NCBI RefSeq assembly: GCF_024323335.1
Contig: NC_066581.1
Location: 350,924,409 to 350,988,408 of the forward strand
Direction of reading: 5' to 3'
From: Lathyrus oleraceus
Lineage: Eukaryota > Streptophyta > Magnoliopsida > Fabales > Fabaceae
Length of the DNA: 64,000 bases
Shown here: piece after piece, positions 55,870-64,000 of the stretch
How positions within the stretch are numbered: position 1 is the stretch's first letter
Layout: every line of letters starts with the position of its first letter
Made by a program: the position numbers and the translations under genes
The notes under the pieces: generated by a model
Database searches by the model: none
Told to the model about the DNA's origin: nothing
What the model saw: the letters and a program-made list of their open reading frames with translations, nothing else

Positions 55870-55944
55870 TGGCGTCGTTGCCGGGGATCGAACCCTGGTC
55901 ACCCGCGTGAGAGGCGGGAATATTTACCACTATACTACAACGAT
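55870..55944 (-). tRNA. Full-length tRNA-Asp cDNA copy joined to the LTR (pseudo-tRNA, anticodon CTC)
   Basis: Read on the minus strand, 75 nt form a complete cloverleaf: acceptor ATCGTTG/CAACGAC, D-arm with AGTGGTAA, anticodon stem CCCGC/GCGGG with loop CTCTCAC, T-arm GGGTTCGATCCCC, then G and CCA. The body is that of plant tRNA-Asp, but the anticodon position reads CTC (Glu) instead of GTC. There are mismatches at acceptor pair 1-72 (A-C) and one T-stem pair (A-G). Plant tRNA genes do not encode CCA; here CCA is present and sits exactly where the primer site follows the LTR. This is therefore a reverse-transcribed primer and not a resident tRNA gene. The B-box-like GGTTCGATCC is intact, but no T-run terminator follows. 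Confidence 0.85.
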
Positions 55945-55959
55945 TTTTTATTGGATACT

Positions 55960-55988
55960 TAAAAAGTGTTAAGTTTGGGTTGGATACT
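55960..55988 (+). repeat. 28-29 bp flanking direct repeat, right copy
   Basis: AAAAAGTGTTAAGTTTGGGT... is identical to 50778-50806 just before the 5' LTR. It starts 16 bp after the tRNA copy; the intervening bases TTTTTATTGGATACT resemble words that lie just to the right (TTTTTATTGG at about 55998, TTGGATACTT at about 55980). It is probably the target-site duplication of the insertion. Confidence 0.85.
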
Positions 55989-56255
55989 TAAATTGTAGTT
56001 TTTATTGGAAAAACCAAATCAAAAATGATGATGAGTGAGTTATGTTAAGTTGGACTCAATTATCACAAATATATATTTTGTATATGTGAGTAGCCTAAAA
56101 AAATACAATTGAGAGATTTTGAATAAGATTTGTCTTTACTTGAACTAAGATCATGAAAAAACCATGTGCAACCAAACATGCAGAGAAGAATGGGATAGAG
56201 ATTATATTGCGGGTTCAAGAAGACTATGGAATCTGATCTTGAAGGATCGATGAAG
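55989..56255 (+). other. Unassigned interval
   Basis: AT-rich. No gene or repeat recognised. Confidence 0.45.
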
Positions 56256-56605
56256 ACATTTAGTTAATAAGGTGACAAGATGTGAGAAGAGAATCACCAT
56301 AAATACGAGAAAGGACATTGTGGTGAAATAAAAGAGTTTGTGCAGTTTCAACTAAATGATGATTCTTTCGTTCAACAATATTGTTTTGTTGTAGTGCGTA
56401 AGCACGTGATGATTGATGAATAATCCTTTGTGATGTAAAAAAATTGGGATGACATATACTCACGAGCATTATCAGTGCGTAAAATTTTAATGGAAGTGTC
56501 AAACTGGTTTTTAATTTTGACATAAAATTCTTGGAATATATGAAAAACATCTTGTCGTACCTCGAAAAATAAGAACACAATGCTCACGAAGCACAATCGC
56601 ACGTT
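56256..56605 (-). pseudogene. Copia integrase fragment (relic)
   Basis: Two overlapping frames on the minus strand give KILRTDNAREYMSSQF (about 56450-56500, second catalytic Asp), then QQNNIVERKNHHLVETAQTL (about 56320-56380, with the catalytic Glu in VERKN) and GDSLLTSCHLIN. These are the integrase core motifs of a copia element. Frameshifted, only about 115 codons, with no surrounding gag or RT. An isolated remnant. Confidence 0.85.
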
Positions 56606-57376
56606 CGTGGGATGGACTTACATAGTTATCACCGAACTTTATTTATATCCAAATAGGGAAAGGGAACATATCGATAAAACCCCTAAAAGAAAGACAATGA
56701 TATTGGTCATCACACCCAAATCAGGGTTTGAAAGTCGGTTACGCAAGAGGAAGGTATAAGCATCCCTCATGTCCGTTGTACTCAACGAGAACCGTTTGGT
56801 TAGTTGTGTGCGTTAGTGTTAGCTTAGAAATGTCAGGCTTCTCAAGTTATTAAAAGGAAAAAGGATAGGACAAAAAATTTTATTTTTTATTAGGATGCGA
56901 AAAAAGAAAAGAGAAAATGTATTTGGATTTTTTATTAATGTGTTTGATGAGACTTTGAACCTTGCTCTTACGTATCTCCGGGTGCAATAGATAACTCAAG
57001 GCTTGCATAATTCTGGATAGAAAATGTTTGTTTATTGGTCAATTTTAGCGAAAACTATCTTGTAACAATCGACGAAAAACATTATTTTACCCAAAACATG
57101 TGAGGAACGGACATTTGCATCACGTCGAATGGATTTACAAATCAACATTCACGGGAAAACGTCACATATCTCAACTCAAAGGTTGTGGATGAAACATTAT
57201 CTTGCATCATCTCGAAACAAAATGTCTTTCATTTTTGAAAAGGTTTTTGAGATCACATGATGGCGAGAAAAAGAAGTTTTATGTGTTGGATGTATTTTTG
57301 GGTTGGAAGACGAGTATTTATGACTTGCAAGCTTTTACAACTTGGGTCTAATACTTGGGATGACGTCTGAACCTTT
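56606..57376 (-). repeat. Tat/Ogre-like LTR 3' part, minus strand
   Basis: Read on the minus strand it carries the ordered landmarks of Tat LTR ends: GAGATACGTAAGAGCAAGG (about 56962-56980), AGTACAACGGACATGAGGGA, GCTTATACCTTCC (about 56748-56760) and TTCCCTTTCCCT with AATAAAGTTCGGTGA. The same order is seen in the solo LTR (26340-26610) and in Ogre-2 (10440-10760). The upstream part of the LTR and any internal region are missing. Confidence 0.75.
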
Positions 57377-60345
57377 TGTCATACCCCAAAATTTACCCTC
57401 CTTTTTCTCCTTTTGCATGATTCATTTGCATACATCAAATCATATCATACATGACCATTGCATTTGGTCATGGGAGCACAAGCATGACGACATTGTCGGT
57501 TTGTAACTAACCTTAGGGTTTATCTTGTTTTGTTTGCCAACTAACCCTAACTTTATTAATAGATGGTACTTGTTTGTCCTTGTTACTCATGTAGATGACC
57601 ATGCTTCAAATCAAGTCAAGAACAAGGTCTTTTGGTCAAGGGAAATGCAAGATTGCTCCATGTGATTCAAAGGCGATTCATGTGTTTATTTCCATGCCAC
57701 ATCACCTAATCTTCAAGCTATCTTCAATATCACTCAAACCCTAATCAAGTTTTCATCAAGGGATACTTATTCCATCATCATTGTGGCTTGAAATTCAAGA
57801 AAATATCAAGTTTTCACAAAGGGGTGCAAGTTGGTTTGACCTAGTTTGCAAGTATGCCATGTCTTTTTTCCAAACTTCATAACTCCTTCATTTTTTTATC
57901 CAATTTCCAAGCTTATTTGAGCCAAATTTGACTTTTTAGATCCTCTACAACTTTGATTCAAGGGTCAAACATCAATTCATTCATTAAGAACCTCATTTGT
58001 GCAAAGGACCAAGTTGCCAAAATGGGCCAAAACCTTAGCATGACCCCTATTTTCCACCATTTCCATTTTCAGCTCAAGCACTCTTTTGACCCCATTCTTT
58101 TTGTATTTTGTTAATCTTATGTCAAAGATCATTTGGCCCAAATTATGGCTAAAAATGAACAAGGGAATCAAAAGTTATGGTGTCATGAACTTGGGATCTC
58201 AAAGTGACAAAACATGCTGCAAAGTGCTTGACTAATTGCCCAGCCTAAAAACCAGGTCATGACCCCAACTTCATAAGCATGTAACTTTCACCTAAAAAAT
58301 CCTCTCGACTTTATTCTTTTTGCATCTTGTTCTACTATATGAAGTGATCATTTGGCTCAAAGAAAATTGGAAAACGCACGAGTGGATTGGAATTGGCATA
58401 AGCATGAACGTGGTGACCTAAACTTTGTTTTGTACCGTGACCTATAATGTGGAAACATGCCAAAATCAACTTGCGACCACTTCTCACGCATGAAGACTTG
58501 TTTCCCGTGACCAAACGCATCTGACCACAACTTGAAATGACTAGTAAAGCGCCAAAATAACGAGTTTGGCACCAAATTTTCACACAGTTTGGATATGAAA
58601 TTTCTTGAGTTGATTCACACGAATTAAGATCCATTCCACGCATATTTGAATCTAAACACATTCCCTATAAATAGGGGAGTGATTTTCCTTCATTCCGAAG
58701 CTTTTAAATCCAAAGAAACTCTGAAACCATTGAAGCCCGATACCTCAAATAACCAGTCACTCTCTTTTTCGATTCAAGTCCTTTTGCTTCCATTTATTTT
58801 CCCAAAATCTTTCATCGACAATACTTGAAGTTTTTTGAAGCATTGTCGTGGTCTGAATCCTCCTACAACCTTGCTTCCGGGTCCACCATTGTTGACTTCT
58901 GAAGCTTCAATCGAAGAGGTAAATATGAGTTACCATTTCAAGCAAACAAGTTACCACACTCTTCGCCTTGTTCCACTGATCAAAATCCCTCTCCTAACTG
59001 AAATATATTTGTTGTTTTAGTCATTTAATTTGACTTTTAAGAACTATGGTTCTTCACGAGTTTGAGCAAATTCTCCCTGCTCAAAACAAATCAATTGCTC
59101 TGATGTAAAGGGACATGAAAGATGAGTGAAGTAGAAGCTTGCACAATGCGTGTTTGAGCTTAAAACTTCGAGCTCATGAAATTGCAAAATCAAAGTTTCA
59201 GAGGTCTAAGATGAAGTTCTTTACGCGTAATAGAGCGAAATTCAAATCAATCAGTCAATTAGCGCGTGCCACCTTTGTGATCTGTTATATTCAAATGCTT
59301 TAATTTCTTTTTTATTTCATTTTATTCCATCTTCTTTCAAAATTAATTTTAAGTAGATCATTTATTATTTTTTAGTCCAACCTTTTTACCATAATTTCAT
59401 AAAAATATTATCTACCACATATAATTTTTCATTTTTTTAAAAACTATTTTTGCAGTTAATTCATATTTTCTCTTATTTTTCATTTAATTTAATTTTCAAA
59501 TTTTTATTTTAATGATATTTATACATTTTTGATCCCAACTTTTGAGGTCACGTCTCTTATAGTTTTGTTGACCTTTCACATTTTTCTTGGATTTTATTTT
59601 GTGTTTTGACCCCTCTTTGATATTTTATCTTTTATTTTTCTTTTATTAATCATTATTAAATCATTTAAATCATTTCTATTTTATTTTTTATGTGCACTTG
59701 ATGTTTTGAATTGAGTTGATTACTTGGTTGATGATTTCTTCCACATCTCAAATCATTGATAGATGAACTTGAGGTTGATTCAGCCTTCTTTGATCCGAAT
59801 TATTGATAGATGATCATGAATCATCTTAAATACTTTGCACCAATGATAGGTTAACCTTCGATGCTCCATATTTTGAGTCATTTTATTTGTGTATAGAATG
59901 ATTCCTAAGTGATTGCCTTGATTTTACTTTTCACTCTTTCTACTTTCATCTATTCTCTTCTTTTATATCATTGTGTGACATGTTGTTTGAGATTAACTTT
60001 GTGTTAATTCTCTAACTTGTCTGACACATACATTGTTATTGACCGGATTCAGATAGGTATGGCTTCTACATAAGCCTACTTACGATTGCTTAACATAGCG
60101 CTAAATTGTCCCGACACAGTTCATTAACCATTAACTCCTAACATTACTTCTTGCTCTTTACATTATTGTCATTTAATTCTTGTCATTTAATTCAAGTCAT
60201 TTAGTTTATGTCATTTACTTAATGCACTTTAATTTCATGTCTCAGTAATCATTATATCACTTCATACTCTATTCATCTTGCTTTATTAATTTGTTGCTTC
60301 TTATCTTGTTTGATTTATTTTCTTGTTAATCTTAATGAATCAAAA
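57377..60345 (+). repeat. Tat/Ogre-like LTR, truncated at its 3' end
   Basis: It starts TGTCATACCCCAAAATTTAC, a typical legume Tat LTR start, and continues about 3 kb. TATAAATA at 58666-58673 (CCCTATAAATAGGGG) is its likely promoter. From about 60050 it shares wording with the Ogre-2 LTR (CTTCTACATAAGCC, TTGCTTAACATAGCGCTAAA; compare 9185-9230). The final kilobase expected of such an LTR is absent, and Athila-like sequence on the other strand begins at about 60345-60420. ORFs inside it are short and not convincing. Confidence 0.8.
58666..58673 (+). promoter_or_regulatory. TATA box in the Tat-like LTR
   Basis: TATAAATA within CCCTATAAATAGGGGAG, about 1.29 kb from the LTR start, similar in context to the Ogre-2 box at 38743. 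Confidence 0.65.
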
Positions 60346-61522
60346 TATGATAAGACAACTTGGACTTAATCTTAACTCTATGCTTGACTTGGAGTGATGA
60401 ATACCTTTTGGAATTTGGACTTTGACTTAGGTTTAGACCCTTTGCTTGACCTCTCAGGTTGGCGATGTCTATCTGGACAACATCGATGGCAGCAGTATGA
60501 TCGTTAGGAGGTGCAGCAAGTACAGCAGGGGCGTGTGATTCAGCGTCGGAGAGATAGGTATCATAATGGTTATAGATTTGGGGTGTCTCTGGAGGAGAAG
60601 GTGGTGCATCTGGTGGTCCATCCAAATCATAGAGCCAGTTGTTCCTATCATGTACACTCGTTCTATGGTCTGGCAAGGTAAACAGGTGTACTACTTGGCG
60701 GTTAACTAGAAATTCAAACACATTCGGGCCTAGGTTCCTAATGATACCAGTGTTGAAGCAGAATCGGATGTTTATAGGTCGTATAAGTCTGATGAGTGGA
60801 TGCTTCAGTCCAATGGCATTTTCTATCATGGTCACTAAGCCCCCCACTAAGATTGGTCCATGGTTATCCTGTGCTATACGGTCCAAATTAGCTATCATAA
60901 ATGTAGCGGTGTTAACAGGTCGAGCTTGTGATGCACAATACATTATAAAGAGTTAGTCTTTGGACACGGAGGTTATGTTCTGCTCCTTTCCAAATAAGGC
61001 GTGAGCTAGGATCTTATGAAAGTAACGGATGACAAGGTTATGGATTTTCTCGGAATGCATAAGATCCGACTCGAGATGGTTGTTTCCTGTGATGCTACCC
61101 CAAAAATAATATAATACATGGTCTACAAGTCTGTATTCCTGGGTAATGGTGAAGGTATCAGGACCATTAGGGCATCCTAGGAGTTCAACTATTTCTCTAT
61201 GGGTGTAGCGGTACTCAATATCGAACAACCTAAAGGTGACGAGGCCTTTGTTAAATCCCATACCATGGTTTGGCAGGTAAACTAGGGAGCTTAGGAATTC
61301 TAAAGTCAACCTACTGTAGGAACTAAATTTTCTTTTGATAGCAAAGGTGTCCCAGCCTAATTGGTTAATTAGGAACATAACACTGTCTCTTATACCTAAC
61401 TTGGTCATAGTGTGTCCATCTGGGTATATGGTTAGTGTCATTTCTCTCTGAGCCAAAACCTCAAAACGTCTCATTTGACCTCTTCCTCTGAAGACTATAT
61501 CCATGTAATCTACTTGTTGCAT
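60332..61522 (-). pseudogene. Athila ORF-1-like protein, one nonsense codon
   Basis: From the ATG at 61522 the frame runs 189 codons to TAA at 60953-60955, then continues in the same frame from 60943 to 60332; together this is close to 400 codons. Blocks: REMTLTIYPDGHTMTKLGI, FSSYSRLTLEFLSSLVYLPN and FRLFDIEYRYTHREIVELLG (first half), then ARPVNTATFMIANLDRIAQD, a hydrophobic GLVTMIENAIGL, and a Pro-rich tail (PPDAPPSPPETP). The YxRLTLEFLSSL and FRLFxxEY wording recalls the Athila ORF-1 family. Its molecular role is unknown. The last codons may be LTR-derived, since the junction lies near 60345-60420. Confidence 0.7.
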
Positions 61523-61729
61523 TGTGATGGTCAGTAGCTAGATAAATTTAAATAGATAATAGCATTAAGTTAGTAATGGCCAATAATAAAGAAAGATATT
61601 GATTGACTATTTGAAATAGAAGAAAGAAAGAGAAAAAAAAATGGATAGATAAAAAAAATGACATTAATAAAACAAGAAATATTTGCTATGTTTTACGTCG
61701 ATAGCGCGTCGACTTAGGAGTGTAAGTAC

Positions 61730-62640
61730 TCATGGTGGTTCTTTCGAGGATGAATCCTTGGTCAAACTTTTAAGTATCCTCGATTTCCATGGCCACTTAT
61801 CAAGCCATCTTTCATATCCATCACCTTTTCTTCTTTTTCTTCTGCGAGGTAGTTTATCCTTCTGAACTTGTGGTGGTGGTTCTGACTCTATCCTGAGAGC
61901 TAGCTTTTCAGGTTTGGGTTGAATTTTTTCATCCACCATCTCAAAGTCTAACTTGCCCATTTTTATATTAATGAGTTCCCTGGTTTCACGGTCTTCTAAT
62001 TTTCTCTTCTTATTCAGGGTCTCAATAAAGGTGCATTGATATGGATATTTTCCAATAGCTCCTCATACCTTTCAGATTTGGGGTCTACCTTAACTTCCAC
62101 AGAACTTCACGTGAAAGGAATTGGTGATTTATAGGGATGAGGAACAACACATAGTGCTTCCTTCTCTACCTCTTCGACAACCTCCCTTTCGGGTGGTGTC
62201 GGTGGATCTTTCTCAATCTCTACTCTTTTCTCACCTGAACCCTCCTCATTATCACTCTCCTCAGGATTTTTGGTAGATTTTTCACTGGTGATTGTTACAA
62301 CATCCGCATGTTTCTCAGGGAATGGTCCTAGAGGTGTCTGTGCAAGCAGGGAGATTTGAGTCTCCAATGCCTCGTTGTTAGTTACGAGGGACTCGACCAT
62401 AATGTTCAGTTGCCTAAGGGTTTCATTGGTATATAGACTTTGTTTTCTAAATTATTCATTCTGAAGAGTTTGTGTAGCCACAAAGCGTTCCATCATAGAT
62501 TCTATCCTAGAGTGAGTTTGCGTCGCAATGAAATCCTCCATTAATGTTTCTAGGTTGGATTTATAGGAATCTTGCGATTCCTCAAAATACTGGGAGTGAA
62601 AATCGTAGAGAAAATTTGGGTGATACATAGTAATAGAGAA
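61730..62640 (-). pseudogene. Athila-like gag C-terminal remnants
   Basis: An open piece at 62400-62107 contains NEALETQISLLAQTPLGPFP (the gag tail wording of Athila-type elements) and an acidic Glu/Pro-rich stretch. Just upstream on the same strand are frame-broken residues with SRIESMMERFVATQT (about 62510-62470). Further on, ERYEELLENIHINAP (about 62075-62030) and an open piece at 61960-61730 (MGKLDFEMVDEKIQPKPEKL, basic RRRKRRKG) follow. No gag core is present. Confidence 0.65.
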
Positions 62641-62696
62641 AAGAGTGCCTTAGTCTATACTGGGCAACACTGGAGTTACGATATTGACTAAATTAG

Positions 62697-62714
62697 TCCC
62701 CGGCAACGGCGCAA
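62697..62714 (-). promoter_or_regulatory. Primer-binding site, tRNA-Asp type (minus)
   Basis: The minus strand reads TTGCGCCGTTGCCGGGGA, one mismatch from a perfect complement of the tRNA-Asp 3' end. It lies six bases from the LTR end at 62721. Confidence 0.85.
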
Positions 62715-62720
62715 AAAACT

Positions 62721-64000
62721 TGATTGCGACTTAGTAAGTCTATGGGAATCGTGACTGCAAGTGCACAATCATATCGCATAGTTTTAAAGATTATCGAACC
62801 CATAAGGACTAATAATCGAACGTACCATTATCTAATGTTACTATGTAAATAAAGATATTTGATAAAAGGATATCGGTATGTAACGCATCAAACTTCGGGG
62901 ATTCGATAGATAATTGGTGTAATCTTATTGATCAAAATATTTTTCAGTAGAAATTATTTATAAAAAGGACTTAGTCTCACACTCTCGTTTTTATTGACTC
63001 TGACCATACTCTTAAACCAGAATGCTTGGCTCTCGCGGTCTCATTATGAATTTAAAAGTAATTTTTGAATATGAATAAAGTCTAATTAATCCTAAAGCGC
63101 TCTCGCTGTGTTTAGGATTAATGCCTAGTTTCAGCTATCCGGTTAAAGTCTCACACTCTCATTTTTATTGACCGTAACTTTTGTTTGCTTTGTACTCTCG
63201 TACGAAAAACAGTTTTGACTAAAGTAAGAAACTAAAGCCGAAAAATAATATTTTATAAAAGCTAACACCAATTATTTACGAATCCCGTCGTTTCGACGGT
63301 CTTTACATACCGATACCTAGAGGTTTAGCCGGACATGGATCTGGTAACATACATGGTATTCAGACAATCAAGCATACAATAAGGCATAAATAATTAAAAT
63401 GGTAATTAAAATAAAACCTGGAATATAAATCGAGAACTTGGAATGAATCCCGATTCTTCAAATTAAATAATGCCAATAAGCTTTGGCAATCGAGTACACC
63501 GTTACAACCAAATTTAGATGCTTAAACAATAAATTGCAATAGTCCCCGATGTGGAGAATCTATTTCTTTTACAAAGTAAGAAACCTCCTAAGAAAATCTA
63601 ACTGAAAAAATGCACACTTTCATAAAAACTAACTTTCCCATATATACTCCCCACTCTCCTTAAAAGTAGCATTAGATTTCTCCTAGTGGGGAGTGGTTGG
63701 TTGAAAAAGTAAGAGTCAAACGTGGAGAAAATTGTGGAGAAAATTATGGAGAGAAAGAAAGAGAAAATTATGGAGAGAAAGAAGGAGGAATGGGTTGGTG
63801 GCGGCTGCCACAATCCTAATTTGATGTACGTGGTGGGCACCACTTTCATGTGTAGTGGGAGCCACATTCCCAAGCATTGTGGCGGGCGCCACCCTTCTTA
63901 ATTCCTTGTGGCGGGAGCCACTCTTCCATGTGGTGGGCGTCACCTTCTTCAAATGTGGTGGGCGCCACACATTTCTTCATTTTTGCTCCATTTTCTTCCC
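62721..64000 (-). repeat. Athila-like 5' LTR (partial)
   Basis: On the minus strand it ends ...CGCAATCA at 62721 next to the primer site. It contains repeated CTCACACTCTCRTTTTTATTGA words (about 62970 and 63150), a TATA-like TATATA (63640-63647, minus), GA-rich tandem words (GAGAAAATTATGGAGAGAAA at about 63737 and 63766) and the palindrome array at 63798-63968. The U3 start lies beyond the window. Confidence 0.8.
63798..63968 (-). repeat. Seven imperfect copies of the palindrome GTGGYGGGMGCCAC
   Basis: 14-bp units start at 63798, 63830, 63852, 63879, 63908, 63930 and 63955, spaced 22-32 bp. The best copy, GTGGCGGGCGCCAC (63879), is an almost perfect inverted repeat; others differ at one to three positions, mostly C-to-T type. 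Between units the sequence is unrelated and AT-rich. They lie 150-330 bp upstream of the TATA-like box in LTR orientation, in U3. Confidence 0.88.

Larger units (their letters stand above)
60346..64000 (-). mobile_element. Athila-like element, minus strand, 5' LTR running off the window
   Basis: Reading leftward: LTR (64000 to 62721, start outside the window), tRNA-Asp-type primer site (62714-62697), gag-tail remnants (about 62640-61730), then a large ORF resembling the Athila ORF-1 family (61522-60332, one stop). No protease, RT, RNase H or integrase is seen, so this is an internally deleted copy. Its 3' end is lost at the junction with the Tat-like LTR at about 60345-60420. Confidence 0.78.

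Noticed and set aside
55870..55944. A functional tRNA-Glu(CTC) gene
   Set aside because: The body is tRNA-Asp, CCA is encoded in the DNA, two stem pairs are mismatched, no T-run terminator follows, and it starts exactly at the LTR primer-site position. A reverse-transcribed primer explains all of this.
63598..63970. Overlapping minus-strand ORFs in the last LTR as a repeat protein
   Set aside because: They arise from the GA-rich words and the palindrome array in U3; no start context or family resemblance.

Overview
This is a piece of a large plant genome, almost certainly a legume and most likely of tribe Fabeae (pea, vetch, lentil or grass-pea group). The evidence is the repeat content: very long Ogre-type (Ty3/gypsy, Tat lineage) retrotransposons with LTRs of about 4.6-4.7 kb, a second archaeal-like RNase H and an extra ORF upstream of gag; a SIRE/Maximus-type copia element; and Athila-type elements. 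I find no host gene and no bacterial feature. Essentially all recognisable sequence is transposable element or decayed remnant.

Layout. 1-5747 is the 3' part of an old Ogre copy (Ogre-1: RT, RNase H, archaeal-like RNase H, an integrase stub, a tandem-repeat 3' UTR and a truncated 3' LTR). 5748-6070 is a truncated TRIM-like miniature LTR element. 6240-41930 is a complete second Ogre (Ogre-2), flanked by the 5-bp duplication ATATC. Inside it, at 16794-30706, lies a SIRE-type copia element flanked by GAAGA. Inside the copia reverse transcriptase, at 21690-26663, lies a solo LTR of another Tat-type element flanked by CACTC. The three target-site duplications are perfect, so the order of insertion is certain: Ogre-2, then SIRE, then the Tat element that later recombined to a solo LTR. 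Without the insertions Ogre-2 is about 21.8 kb and the copia about 8.9 kb.

To the right, about 42128-49810 is an old copia element with diverged LTRs, interrupted by a hAT DNA transposon (45923-49096, 8-bp duplication GTAGCAAC) whose transposase is broken by only one stop and one frameshift. 50806-55866 is an Athila-type deletion derivative with a continuous 410-codon ORF stitched from gag and pol segments. Its 3' LTR runs straight into a full-length copy of its primer tRNA (tRNA-Asp including the CCA end, 55870-55944, minus strand). From 55989 to the end are a minus-strand copia integrase scrap, two back-to-back Tat-type LTR fragments, and a minus-strand Athila-like element whose 5' LTR runs off the right edge.

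None of the retrotransposons is coding-competent as it stands: each has in-frame stops and frameshifts. Many stops are CAG/CAA/CGA/TGG codons changed by C-to-T or G-to-A, as expected of methylated, silenced DNA. The most unusual signals are the LTR-tRNA fusion with its 28-bp flanking repeats, the open gag-pol mosaic ORF of the same element, loss of the TATA segment from the Ogre-2 5' LTR, an Ogre intron whose removal keeps the reading frame, and a palindromic GTGGYGGGMGCCAC array in the U3 of the last element.
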